Origin: Diplolepis rosae | Taxonomy: Eukaryota > Arthropoda > Insecta > Hymenoptera > Diplolepididae | Direction: 5' to 3' | DNA: 64,000 nt | NCBI GenBank assembly: GCA_030998225.1 | Contig: JAPYXD010000680.1 | Coordinates: 13,764,001-13,828,000 of the forward strand | Part shown: piece after piece, positions 1 to 11,300 of the stretch | Position numbering within the stretch: position 1 is the first letter of the stretch | Layout: every line of letters starts with the position of its first letter | The notes under the pieces: generated by a model | The model's input: the letters and a program-made list of their open reading frames with translations, nothing else | Told to the model about the DNA's origin: nothing | Database searches by the model: none | Translations under genes and position numbers: made by a program

Positions 1-3000
1 TTTCTTCAAAGAATACTTTGTGAGATTCTTCCTTGCTCTTCATTTTTTTTTCCATACAAACACCGTCTCTACTTGTGACTCTTCTTGATGATTCACAAGA
101 CCCTTCTTTCTTAGTGATATCGGATTTGTTTTTATCTAACTGTCTTTCCTCTTCGTGCCAAGATTCCTTTGGTGTGATACAATCATCTTCGGGTTTCTTG
201 GTACTGGATTCTTCAACCTTGAAGACAGATTCATTGACATTCACAGGATCTTTTCGATTAACACACTTTTCTTGCTCTTCAGTCGGAACACCTCGAAGTT
301 GGCTTTCTAACAACTCGATGTACCTCAGCTGCTTGTCAAAATACTCCCGAGGCAAAGAAAATCTCCTACGACCATCTAACTGATCTTTCATAATAGTTTG
401 GAGGTGCTTTAAATTTTCCATGATTTCTGTTGCGGTCATTTCCTTCACATTACTCATGTCTTGATATTTTCTGGACTCGAGATGACACTTAGGAGGCTCT
501 TTGTCAAATATGCTAGTGGTGTCAATGCACGATCTGTCAACAGTGACAGATTTCTTGAACTTAGGTGGCACTTGTGGTCTATCGTCGATCAAGGCTGGAT
601 TGACGTTCTGCTTCGGATCGATACTCTTCTTTGAAGAAGCCGGTGTTTTCTTACTGTCGAGGAGGCTAGGTGTCTTGTTGATAATCGCGCTATTCATAGA
701 AATTGCACTCTTGCGTAGTGGATTCGTACCACAAGTTGAGGTACTATTAACGTAATGACTAGACTCTTCATATTTTCTTCCAATGCCATCCTCACAAATT
801 TTCTTATCAGACTTGTCTCTAAATTCGTTGTTATTTATTGGCTCGTTTTTCATCTCCGGTCTCAACGTTCCACCCACTTTGGATCGAGTGTTATTACTGC
901 TGCCTGGTATCAAGTTGAATTCCTTATCAGAACTCTCATGTTTATTCTCTCTAGATTTTTCTAAAAATAGTTCACCAGACGCACCAGTTTTCGCCCATTG
1001 AGAGATATCAGCGGAATCACGTCTCGCGAGATTTAACCAATCGCTTAATCGAGTGACCTTCAAACGGTCTTGGGAATCATTGAGGTTTGCTATCTTAGTT
1101 GGATGAGGAACTGGATTTTCTTTGATGATATTTAATAGCCTGTTGCCATGTGCAGAATCTTTGCTGTCACCATTCCAGTGCCTTTGATCTCTCTGTGAGT
1201 CAAGAGCTATAATTGGTTTAGGGTCAGAGTCAAGAGCTATAGTCGGTTTAGGGTCTAGTTTGTATTTTAGAGGCGAGACTGTCTGGGGCTGATTTTCGTG
1301 ATAACTACGCCTGTTAAGGTATTTAGTGTGAAGATCCAACAACTTATCAGCATCTGTTTTAATCTCAGTTTTCAGCTGTGACGGAGAAAGGCAAACTAAC
1401 AAGTTGGGGTTCTGACTCGTTGGGACACCCACCCATGTCATTGGTCTTTGTCGCTGCATTTCCTTAGTTTCAGAAAGTGTTTTTTTTGAAAGGATATTTT
1501 TAGCGTCAACTTTATCTTTCTGCAAACTTATGCTAGATTCTACTGTAGTACTAACAGACTCTTGAATATTATGGATGTTCTTGAAAATGTTAAACTTAGG
1601 AAGTGTTATTTCGTTGATGATTTGGATTCCATAAGGCATAGACAGGATCTTCTTGATGCACAGGTCCTTCAAACACTCAGGTTGATTTTCTGACTTCTTA
1701 TTTTGGTGCTCACGATCTCCCTCTTTATCCTGTATTTGTAGAAAATACAGGTCTTCAACAGGTGAATAAGGAATAGGCTCAGGAGACTCGACTTCTTTAC
1801 TATCTTTGAAATTCTCAGAGTTCTTCAACAAATTAAGCTTCCGTTTAGGCTGAGGCGATTTTTTACCATCTACGCCTTTCTTTTCCTCTTCTACTTCAAT
1901 ATCTGAAGCAATATCCAAAGATCTCTTTGGATTGTACTTGGCTGTGCTCGGAGTAGCAGAACTACTCGAAGAATCTTGACCTTGGAAATCAGTGAGACTC
2001 TCGGATTTCTCAATATTGTTTAAGGTTAGCGTTAAGTCTAGCATTTTCTGTTGGTTTGCAGAATCACAGCTGGTCATTTTCTGCGAGTCAATCGTCTCTT
2101 TGCTATGTTTATTTTCGAAACACGTGTGAGTAGTTTGTTTCTTCTTGTTACTCTCTTCAGTCTTGACCTCGTAGCTCACGTTCTTCAAAGTCTTGGACAA
2201 TCTATGAGTACCATCAAAGGTTACTGAACTTTTCTCTAACTCTTTGCTTGTAGAACTGAACAATTGTTTATCTTTGTGGAAAAGATCGTTTTTTTTATAC
2301 TTTCCGTCCAGATTCTGTGGTTGGAACTGGTCTTCTTGTGAAGAATGACTCTGTAGTTCAGTATCGCAGTTTTTTTTAAAGAAACACTTTTCTGGTTCAC
2401 TTGGTTGTATGTTGATGTTTAGGCTGGGTGTGGTCGAGTGAGTAAACTCAGAAAATTTTTCGAGCGTTGCATCTTGTTCGTTGTCATGTGCTATTTCAAG
2501 GCTCGCATCACTGCCAAACTTTCCATCGTTACATAAATCGGTGACGCTGACACTCTCGCTAGAGGCACTCAAGCTTGGCGCCATTAAATCATCGATGATA
2601 TCGCGGATGTTTTGAGGGAGTTGCATCAAATCGAAACGGGAAAGAACACCTTGCACATCCTGTCGTGTCGTTTCATGATTGGAGAGGACAGTTAACAAAG
2701 TTCTGACAAATTCTACAGTTTTCCCTTCAAGGAGGTCATTTGATTTGTAGGCATGGAGTACTCGATCGTGGTGATCAGATGAAAATGGTTTCTGCTGATT
2801 CGGAATGGAAGTTTTATTCCAGAGGAGTTGATTTTGGCAAAAGTATTTCTGGGGATATGACGAATCAGATGTAAAGAAAGGTTTGTCGTGCAAAGCAGGT
2901 GTCGGTTTTATGCGAACTGGAGGAATCGGTGGTGGTCCTCTAAATTTGTCGTGTCGATTTGGAAGCAGAGGAATTTCTGGTAACTCACATGGGTAATCTA

Positions 3001-4770
3001 TTTCCGGTGGAGTGGGTGGTCGATGGGATTCAATTTCGCTTCCAAAACTTACGGTTCGTTTAGGTGGAGTTGGAGGGTGTTTGGTACCGTACATGCTGTT
3101 CACTATATTGTCTTGAATTATGGAAGTGAAAATTTGACAAGGTCGGTGGTATTTAGCATCATGGGAACTCTGTTGCCGATATGACAGAAACGAGTCTTTT
3201 TGATGATGAAACGAATTTGTGGCTTGTTTTGGTGAACTGGAATTACTGTCACAGTTATTTAATCTTGGAAATGGTTTAATTTGCTGACTTTCACGAGATT
3301 CAATAGAGGGAGACTTTATTTTTTCATCACTGGTATTAGACGTGTTTGGTTTTGGATCTCCATTAGGTATATTTTGTTTCAATTCTTCAGCAGAAGTAGA
3401 TTCTTTAGAAGACTTTAAATTTTGATTAGCACTGATCATTACTTGTGGAGGAGTTATTACTTGATCTTTGACAAAATATTTCGTTTCGACTCCTTTGTCA
3501 TCAGTCACACTTATCATTTCTATTGGTTCTTCGAATCTTAAATGTTTCTGTACTCTTGCGTCACAAGTATTTTCTTCTTTATCATCCATTTTTTGCCTTT
3601 TTCTGCAATTGTCATCTTCTCTTCTGTACTTGCCTATTTCTTCGTTAATGAAGTCCCTGATGTGCTGCTCATCATCTTCGGATAATTTATCCCCCTCCTC
3701 CTGGATGACATCCAAAAACCTTTTTGACTCTTGTGCCTGAGAACAAAATGACTCTAGAAGAGATCGTTTTTTAACTTTCCTTTGTGCTACAATTCCTGAT
3801 TCCAGTTTTTGAGAGTCCGATATATCATCCTCTCTGATTGAATCAAGGGAAGAAGGAAGTCGCAAGCTTTCGATGAAATTCCGCAGTTTTTCCTCATCTT
3901 CCTGTGACATAGTTTGTTTTACAATATCGTCCTCGTCGTTTTGCTTCTCAGTACTGGAATCTTCAGAGTTGGAACGTTCTCCAAACAAATCCTTTTCTAC
4001 GTCTGATTCGGCTTCAACGACGATGGCTTGACGACTATTATCAATCTCGATGTCACTGTCGCTTACCTCGTGGATCTCGAGGTTATTTCCTTTGCCTGCC
4101 AAGATTGCAAGTGCGAAGTTTTGTGCGCCAAGGGTCCTGACCTTGTTGGCTACATTATTTGGAAGAGGATTGACGGGTTCGAGAGGTTCAGATACTGTCA
4201 TGGTGGTCGAGGAATCCATGGATTTTGGTTGTCCTGATTCAACAATCCCGACTCCAGAAATATGGTCCAGTTTAGCTTCTAAACAAGAGTTGCTAATGGT
4301 TTTTATTTCGCAAATCTTGGTCCCTGTATCAAAGACCTTCTTCTCGAGCTTGAATCTGTTTCGCTTGGGTCTCCATCTTGATATCGACATGTTGTCTTGA
4401 CATGGCAAGGCATCTGTTAGACTCTCTGTCGTTACTTTAACTGCATTACCATTTATTTCGGCTTCAGCTAAATCATCTCCGTTTTCAAGTCGGTTGACTG
4501 AATTTTCTGCATTTTGTATCGTGTCGTTTTCTTCGATCGCTTTTTCTGTTTCGGAACATCTTTCATTCGCTTCCTGATCTTTATTTGGAGAATCTTTTGA
4601 AGGCGAGATGGGTTGCTGGAATCGTTTCCTGTTCCGGTTTCGGCGGTTTCTTCGACTGCGCGAACCGCACGGCATCCTTGTGTTGCCAATTTCAGTGTCA
4701 GTGGAGTAATCCAATGATTTGGTGGAATTCTTATTTCCCTGGATTTCTGTATTGTTTTTGATGAGCGGTT
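1..4770 (-). CDS. Gene A, giant exon (partial): disordered Ser/Glu/Lys-rich tail of a PDZ-domain protein
   Basis: The minus frame whose codons start at positions 1 mod 3 is open from the acceptor at 4771 (CTCTTTTAAG before the exon) to the window edge, at least 1,589 codons. A stop sits in frame just upstream of the acceptor, so the exon cannot extend further 5'. Incoming phase 1 matches the exon at 5239-5325. The product is polar and mostly low-complexity: a basic run (RSRRNRRNRNRKR) near 4675-4620, acidic Ser/Glu stretches around 3650-4000, and proline motifs PPTPPKR, RPPTPPEID and GPPPIPPVR between 3090 and 2910 that resemble SH3 or profilin ligands. A helical stretch (YFDKQLRYIELLESQL) lies near 340-285. 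A ten-residue repeat (DPKPTIALDS / DPKPIIALDS) lies near 1200-1260. No LIM or other folded domain was recognised here. I infer a cytoskeletal scaffold because of the PDZ exon upstream; the exact family is not recognised. Confidence 0.85.
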
Positions 4771-5238
4771 CTTAAAAGAGATGATTATTAAACGACGGAG
4801 CTGAGTTTTCACCAACAATCAGTAACAAGTTTGCTATTTTTTAATTGCTCTACTTGTAAAGTAGAGTATGAAATACAATAAATTGCATTACATTGGTTTT
4901 AAATTTTCGTGCGTTTTAAGAAATCGATGGACGATATTTACGAAAATCGATGAAGGTTTACTACCAATAGCTCCTTCACTTTTTAAAATCTGGACTAAAT
5001 TCAATCTCGTGAGTGGAAAAACAGCTTCATTGACAAAGAAGTTTAAATCAATCAACTACTTTTAAAAATTATTGTGATACTTATTTTTATTAGATACAAA
5101 AATAAAGCAACTTAAGTTCAATGAAAATTATGTGGAGAGTAGGAATATGATGATTATGAATTTTCTTTTCTAATCATGCAACAAGCGTGTTGGACATTCC
5201 AGGGAACCAATTTAGAATATAATTTTTGAAGTACTCAC
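4771..5238. other. Gene A intron
   Basis: AT-rich intron between the giant exon and the 87-nt exon, bounded by GTGAGT on the upstream side and CTTTTAAG at the downstream end. No other feature seen. Confidence 0.75.
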
Positions 5239-5325
5239 TTTTTGTTGTGTTAGTAGGCTGATCTGGTGACGAATTGTTCAGACCACCGTTCTGTTTAACA
5301 TAATTTTGATCAAGGTTCTTGTCAT
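5239..5325 (-). CDS. Gene A, internal exon (29 codons)
   Basis: 87-nt exon. Acceptor TTTGTTTCAG precedes 5325 and donor GTGAGTAC follows 5239. Incoming and outgoing phase are both 1, matching the exons at 30565-30630 and 4770. It encodes a polar Asn/Gln-rich linker (DDKNLDQNYVKQNGGLNNSS, then PDQPTNTTK). The same incoming phase would also accept the exon at 21104-22208, so this may be the shared acceptor of two alternative 5' ends. Confidence 0.8.
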
Positions 5326-6899
5326 CTGAAACAAAAATAATTATAGTATTCCTAACTTGTTGATACCATTTTTCAAGATTTATCAGTCATTTTGTTTAAA
5401 CAAATAAATTATAAGACACAATTCCTTTCCTATATTAGGTTTTTCATTTAACCAAGTGCACTGTATTGTTAATAACTTCTTATAAAAGTAACAATGCGAA
5501 AAATACTGTGAATTAAAGTATATCTTCCTATGTCACCCATCGAACATTCACATCTATCAAATCTATCTCACATTTCATTTCACAGATTACTAAAGTATAA
5601 ATTAACCAGAGTAGAAATTATAATCAACCATGAAAATAGAGTAAAAAATAATGGATCGTACAAAATAAACACACATGAATAGAAGGCGGAAAGCTGGAAA
5701 AACGTTTTCCGATAACTCACATAAAATAAAGTATGTCTTCTGGGATTATCACCGTTTTCAGAGCAGGGAGACAGATTTAACATTTCATGAAAACTCGAGT
5801 TTCGATGGAAGTTCTAGAATTTTATTTCTCAATATTTTTGCTTTAATTTCCTCTTTTCACAATTATTTATACCCGCACTTTACACATATTAAGCATAATA
5901 TTGAAGAATTCTTCGGATCAAATAACTTGAGAACATAAGATTGACCCAGAGTTATCTGCAATTAAAGCTGTGAAATTTTTTGATACGAAGCCAAAAGCAA
6001 GCCGGTTGTTGTCAACATGGCATGTAGGGTGCTTGAATCACGAGTACTCACTGAATGTGAACTACTCAAACCTCCAATGTACGTTAGTACCCCTCCCACA
6101 TGCAAACAAACACATAGTTTATTCACTGTGTACCTGTGAGAATTTATATGAACACATATGTGCAAGTGTGTTTATGTGTACATGAATGTATATGTAAATG
6201 TGAAAATTTTAGTATGTGTCTTTGTGGGTTATAATACATCGAATATTCGTTTCATGAACACTTGATATACTTTAGATCCGATTTTCATACACAATGAAGG
6301 AGATAATGTAAAAATGACCTATCCCTGTAATAATACAAAGATATGGGAGGTGTATGTGTATGTATATTAACAAGTGTAAGTAAGTTACTATATTCATAGA
6401 TCCCCCTTCTGTTTTGGGATCCATGCATATAGAGTCACTTCCGAGGCGGACTTCCTTCCGAGTACACAATAAACAATCACAGTAAACTGACATACGCGAA
6501 CACTTCCCTTCATTTATACGCCCATCCAATGCACAATTTTGTTTTAAGCCATGATAGCTAATCGCGCGAAACAGTTAGGTATTAAAAATAGAGTTAAAGT
6601 GACAAAAATCATGTCTCTGGGGAAAAAAGTTTTTCTGCGATTTTAACAATCGAAATGATATTATTAGTCGTGTCTTGTGGGAGAAAAAACATTTCTTATG
6701 AAAAAAATTTTAAACTCACGGAAAATAATAACTTTAATAATGTTTTTTTGTGATAGAATTTGTTCTTACTATCGCATCAATTTTCAGAAAAATAACAATA
6801 TCTGAAGACTTTTCACTTATTTTAAAAATTAGAAACAGTACAGTTGTAAGTTGTAAGTTGTAAGTTTTGAATTTTTTAAATAAAAAATATTCTTTCTTC
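5326..6899. other. Gene A intron, AT-rich, no gene seen
   Basis: Contains a GC-richer patch near 5990-6100, a TG/CA-rich stretch at 6110-6230 and, at 6600-6850, a dispersed repeat (AAACTCACGGAAAATAATAA) also found at 19070-19640, 24430-25035 and 42190-42480. Short open frames look random. Confidence 0.6.
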
Positions 6900-7405
6900 T
6901 CTCATAACACATGACTGATTACAAAAAACGTCAAATTTCGATCTTTTTGGAAAACGTTAATAATTCTAAAAATAAATAACATTTTAAAAAAAATTCAATC
7001 TCATTTTAATGGTAAGTCTTCATCATGAGTTACTAACCAATCATGATATTCTTAAAAAAATTTCCTGGATTTTACCCCGAGGTCAAACATGGTACAAAAA
7101 CGTCGTAACATTTAAAATAAAGACTATATTCTATACGTTATATAAATAAATACAAAATATCAATATTTTCATAAATATTCCTAAATTCTATTAAAATATG
7201 ATATACATTTTCCCAAAAGATCGAAATTTGACGTTTTTTGTAATATATTCTTATAAAATTAACATTTTGCCTTCAACTTGGGATCATTAGATGCAAAATT
7301 TCATTAACATTCATGCCATTATCAAAAAAAATGTTTCATTTGTTTTATAAAAATTAAGACACTTCGAGAACGGCTTAAACAACAGGTGAATTTAAACTTT
7401 TACAG
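6900..7405. repeat. Tc1-like MITE family, decayed copy
   Basis: Contains AAAACGTCAAATTTCGATCT, CCCCGAGGTCAAACATGGTA and, at the right, AACAACAGGTGAATTTAAAC. These match the inner and terminal blocks of 26395-27090. Confidence 0.6.
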
Positions 7406-7483
7406 GGTATTAGTGTAATATTTTTCTTAGTAATTAATTAATTAGTAGTTAAGTCTTAAACTCATAGAGAAACTTTTTTTCCA

Positions 7484-7726
7484 CTCTCTAAATCTGAATC
7501 AGTCAAAATCTACTGATTATCAGTGAAATTTGACTGTTTCAAATAGCTAAAAAGAGGTTACTGTTAATCAGTCAAATCTAACTGATTAATTCAGTGAAAA
7601 TTAACTGATTTAACAGTCAAATATATTTTTTAACTGATTCGATCAGTGAAAATTGACTAATTTAACAGTGAAAAGGCAAATCACTGATTCAATCAGTGAA
7701 AATTTGACTGATTCTTATTTAGAGAG
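7484..7726. mobile_element. CTCTCTAAATCTGAATCAGTC-family MITE, copy 1
   Basis: Inverted ends CTCTCTAAATCTGAATCAGT and the reverse ending ATTTAGAGAG. The inside is built of many short alternating units of the type AATCAGTGAAAATTGACTGA. Same family as 36363-36634 and 39003-39275. Confidence 0.8.
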
Positions 7727-7800
7727 CAGAGACCTGATTTTTGACACAACAGGTACCTTAAATAATAAGTGACACTTTGAGACAATCAATTTGTTATTTT

Positions 7801-7970
7801 CTCTCTAAATATGAATCAGTCAAATTTTCACTGATTGAATCAGTGATTTACCTTTTCACTGATACATCAGTAAAAAAATAATTTTCACTCTCAAATGAGT
7901 TAATTTTCACTGATTCATTAGCGAAAAAAATATTTTTCACTGTCAAATCAGTCAATTTCTACTGAAATTT
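7801..7970. mobile_element. CTCTCTAAAT-family MITE, truncated copy 2
   Basis: Starts CTCTCTAAATATGAATCAGT and has the same CACTGATT/AATCAGTG inner units, but the right end is lost. It is 75 bases from copy 1 in the same orientation as the complement of its right end. Confidence 0.65.
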
Positions 7971-8759
7971 CCACATGAAATAAATTATCTATAAAAGTTT
8001 ACTTAAAAGTTCAGCTTTATTGTTCGAAACCTGAATCGGAATATAAGTACTTCCTTGATACTCTAAAATCCTCTACCTCAGAGAATTTACGAGAATCTAA
8101 TGCGAGTTTATTTCAATATTATCCAAATCCTATTTAAGTATTCGAAATGTGGAGAAATTTTAATTTCTGCAGGTTTTGAGGACTTGAAACGGAATCTATG
8201 AAGCATTTCTTGATTTGTTACAGAGGATTAAAATCGGACTTGAAATATTGAAGAAAATTGTAAATGTGTAAATGAGGACTTGCAAAATACTATAAAAATT
8301 TTAGACAAACCGAAAATTAAAAGCGAGCTAAATAGAACATAAGAGAATCCAATGAGGATGTTAAGGATTAAGGAGATCTAAAGGAGGATTTATTCAGCAC
8401 TATAGAGGATCAAAAAAGTACTTATATTTCGACTCGAGTCGAATTTCGAAATTATAAACTTTTAGAAAATTTGGGTAAAGGATCTAAAAGTATACCTATC
8501 CTCGCAGGAAGAATTTCATTTTACTTTCAGGAATTGGTATGTTATTGATAATGAAGTCGTTTGGAAGAGAAAAGATTATTTTTTTATGATAAAATTTGAA
8601 TACCCAGAAATCAATTATTTTCGGAAAAAACAATTTTTAATGAAAACAAATAGTTTTTTTTCGACGTGGAAAATTTTATTTAAAGTAAACAATTCCGTTT
8701 TTCAGGAAAAACAATACGCGATAAAAAACAATCGTTATTTTTAAAAAAATGCAAGTGTG

Positions 8760-9596
8760 CACTGAAAAAAAAAATTTAGGCATCGCAACAAAAACGTTTT
8801 GTTAAGCGGTTTTTGTTGCCATTGCAAAATTTTGATTGTTATCACAAAATTATTTTGTTGGGCTGACAAAAAAGTATTTTCTTGAGTATTATTTTGTTGG
8901 CCTAAACAAAGTTTTGTTGAGCCAACAAAACTGTTTAGTTGGACTAATTAGATACGCGATCACGCATGCGTGTTCACTTATTACTAGCCGAAGACAAGAG
9001 GACTTCTAGAGAACTGGGGTTTAAGGTGCCTCATTGACACTTTCAAAAGTAAGTATTAAGTATAGTCAAAATGTTAACCTAGATATATTCATCGTTATAC
9101 ATTTTATTATTTTTAAATAATTTTTATATATGTCTCAAATTAAATTATTAAATATATTAAGATTCAACTTTTTGCTTTTTAGAGCAAGGTATAGATAAAG
9201 AAGCATTTGAGGCTCTCATGCCCAGCAGTTCCATCCTTGCAAAACTTTTATAAAATGAAGTGCTTGGAATTCAAATGAAATTTGAAACAAAGCTTCGAAA
9301 TTATATTATTTCGAAAGAGCAAAAGTATTTTGTTAGGACAACAAGACAATTTTGCCAGGCTAACCAACGAATTTTGTTGAGCCAACAAATGATTTTTTTA
9401 GGCCAACAAAACAGTTTTGTTAGACCAACAGAATATTTTTGTTACATCAACAGAACAGTTTAGTTAGACTAACAAAGAGACCCAACAACAAAATTTTGCT
9501 GGCTCAACAAAACAGTTTTGTTGCATAAATGATAACAAAATTATTTTGTTGCAGCAACAAAATTTTGGTTGGTCAAGCAAAACCATTTTCTCAGTG
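8760..9596. mobile_element. 0.84-kb foldback element with CACTGAAAAA ends
   Basis: Starts CACTGAAAAAAAAAATTTAG and ends CCATTTTCTCAGTG. Its inside alternates TTTTGTTGG and CCAACAAAA-type units on both arms. The open frame at 9260-9463 is made of these units and is not a gene. Decayed pieces of the same units occur at 32090-32260 and 32560-32670. Confidence 0.7.
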
Positions 9597-10114
9597 TGAC
9601 TCTAATGGATATAAAATAAAAATCGAGTACGAGTACTACGATGAGAATGTGTTCCTTACGTCCGAGAGAATCCTAAGAAAATGGAATTTCCTTTTTCATT
9701 TAAAATAGAATAACATCAATAGAATAACCATTAAAAAATAATAATTTGAAGAGTTTCACTTATCTGGTAATGTAAATACTTATGCTTTTATTGTAAAGTT
9801 CGGATATAATTAATACATACTTAGAAATAGGATTATGGCGGGTACGTAGAAGTAGAAGGAAGTACTTCACAGTACTTACACGTGGGTGAGTCACTCTAAT
9901 TAGGTTTTGCTTCTCGAGACCTTGCAAGGGTGCAAGTTTCCAGAGATACAACTATGCTCGAGGAACAACTTCTTTAAGAAAATAAAATTTTCCGAAATCG
10001 ATTTTAATAATCAATGAAGTTTGCTATTTAATACTGAATGTTGTCATTTTGCACTATTTCATTCTATTTTTATTCGGATCAGAAGTCCCGGATTAAGTAG
10101 GATTGATTTTCAGC

Positions 10115-10415
10115 TGAAACATAAAAACGGTTGGAGAAAAAGGAAGACAAACCTTCTTCAGCGGTAAAACGAAACAAAATAAAGTTGGGACAAAAGAGAG
10201 ACAAATCTTTTTCAGCTGTAAACAAAATAAAGTTTGAGGAAAAGAATTACTCGGTTGTCTCGTTTTTGCTTCAACATTAAAGCAGGACAAGCGAGTCACT
10301 CTTTCCCTCCAATTTCACTTTGTTTCTCTTTCGCTCCAACTTTATTTTGTTTCGCTTTACCACTGAAAAAGATTTGTCATCCTTTTGATTCAACCGTTTT
10401 TATGTTTTACTTCTC
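10115..10415. mobile_element. 0.3-kb foldback MITE
   Basis: The left arm, starting near AACATAAAAACGGTTG, and the right arm, ending CAACCGTTTTTATGTT, are about 85 percent inverted copies including a shared AAACAAAATAAAGTTGG block. Open frames here are products of the palindrome. Confidence 0.7.
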
Positions 10416-10487
10416 TATGACAAAAATATTTCTACCAATGCCTTTCGGTCTCGGTATAGAGGGCTAATAATTCTCGTGTCCATGTAC

Positions 10488-11300
10488 TTTATTCCTTTGT
10501 TCTTTAATATGCCGAAGAGTTTAGGCTAGCTGTCCTTGTCAAATGCTTTCTGTAAGTCGACAAACGCAATAAAAGTTGATTTCCCTACTCGTAGTCTGCT
10601 GCTCTGAATCAATCTTAATTAGAGTAATGCTTCTCTAGTCCCCCTTTCTTTCCTAAAACCAAACTGCTCTTCATCGAGTGAGCTTTCTATTGTCTGTTCT
10701 AATCTTCTATAAATTATTGCAGTTAGAATTTTAAACGCATGTGTCGTTAGGCTAATAGTACGGTAGTCCTCGCATTTGTCTACCCCTATTCTTTTCGGTA
10801 TAGTTACAGTTTTGTTAACTTTGTAGTCGTTTGGTACATCATCCGTCTCGAACATATCGCAAATTAATTGATATATACTCGAGATTCCCTCCAACGAGAA
10901 GCTCGAGCATCGGAGCGTTCTCTACAAGGAGCGCGAGAGTTATCCCCTCCATATCCTACTTATTGTCATGCGCGTTATATGATGCGCGCAGTCAGGGATG
11001 CCATGTGAATAATTGTATGTAGTGAAGTCAATTTAATGTAGTACGTAAAAATTAACCATTATCGATCCTAACCTAGAATAATAAGAAACGCTCGTTAGAG
11101 GGAATCTCGAGTGTAAAATGATCTTTTCTGCTTGTTTCAAGTTCTGTAGGAGCTCTACTGCTATTGGATTTACTCCTGGAGCTTTATTTTCTTTCAGACC
11201 CCTCAATGCATTGTCAAATTCTTCCTTTAAAATCGAATACTCCCCAATCATTTCGCACCTCATTTTCGTTTTCTATGAGGTCGGCTTCAGCGTCACCCTT
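10488..11300 (-). pseudogene. LINE (non-LTR retrotransposon) reverse transcriptase fragment, split by a MITE
   Basis: Minus-strand translation shows RT blocks in the right order: LRGLKENKAPGVNPIAVELL (11210-11150), then after the MITE TVTIPKRIGVDKCEDYRTIS and KILTAIIYRRLE, then LDEEQFGFRKERGTREALL, and FIAFVDLQKAFD (RT motif A with the catalytic Asp) near 10575-10540. Frame breaks and stops occur between them, for example just after KAFDKDS. The YRTISLTTHAFKIL / FGFRKERGT style resembles RTE-like LINEs. Neither the endonuclease nor the YADD block was seen. Confidence 0.8.
10876..11113. mobile_element. 238-bp TA-flanked MITE inside the LINE
   Basis: The ends are ACTCGAGATTCCCTCCAACG and its complement at the other side, flanked by TA (10874-10875, 11114-11115). 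Removing it rejoins the LINE reading, which confirms it as an insertion. The ends and inner GC-rich parts match the outermost parts of the 1.8-kb element at 16271-18073, so both belong to one Tc1/mariner-like family. Confidence 0.85.

Noticed and set aside
33..4400. Several plus-strand frames of 69-116 codons opposite the giant exon, and a minus frame at 4468-4818
   Set aside because: They are shadows: the minus frame with codon starts at 1 mod 3 is open through the whole stretch and continues in phase from upstream exons. The 4468-4818 frame is in another phase and runs through the splice acceptor.
9260..9463. Plus-strand frame with repeated QQ/N-rich residues
   Set aside because: It consists of CCAACAAAA-type units of the foldback element at 8760-9596.
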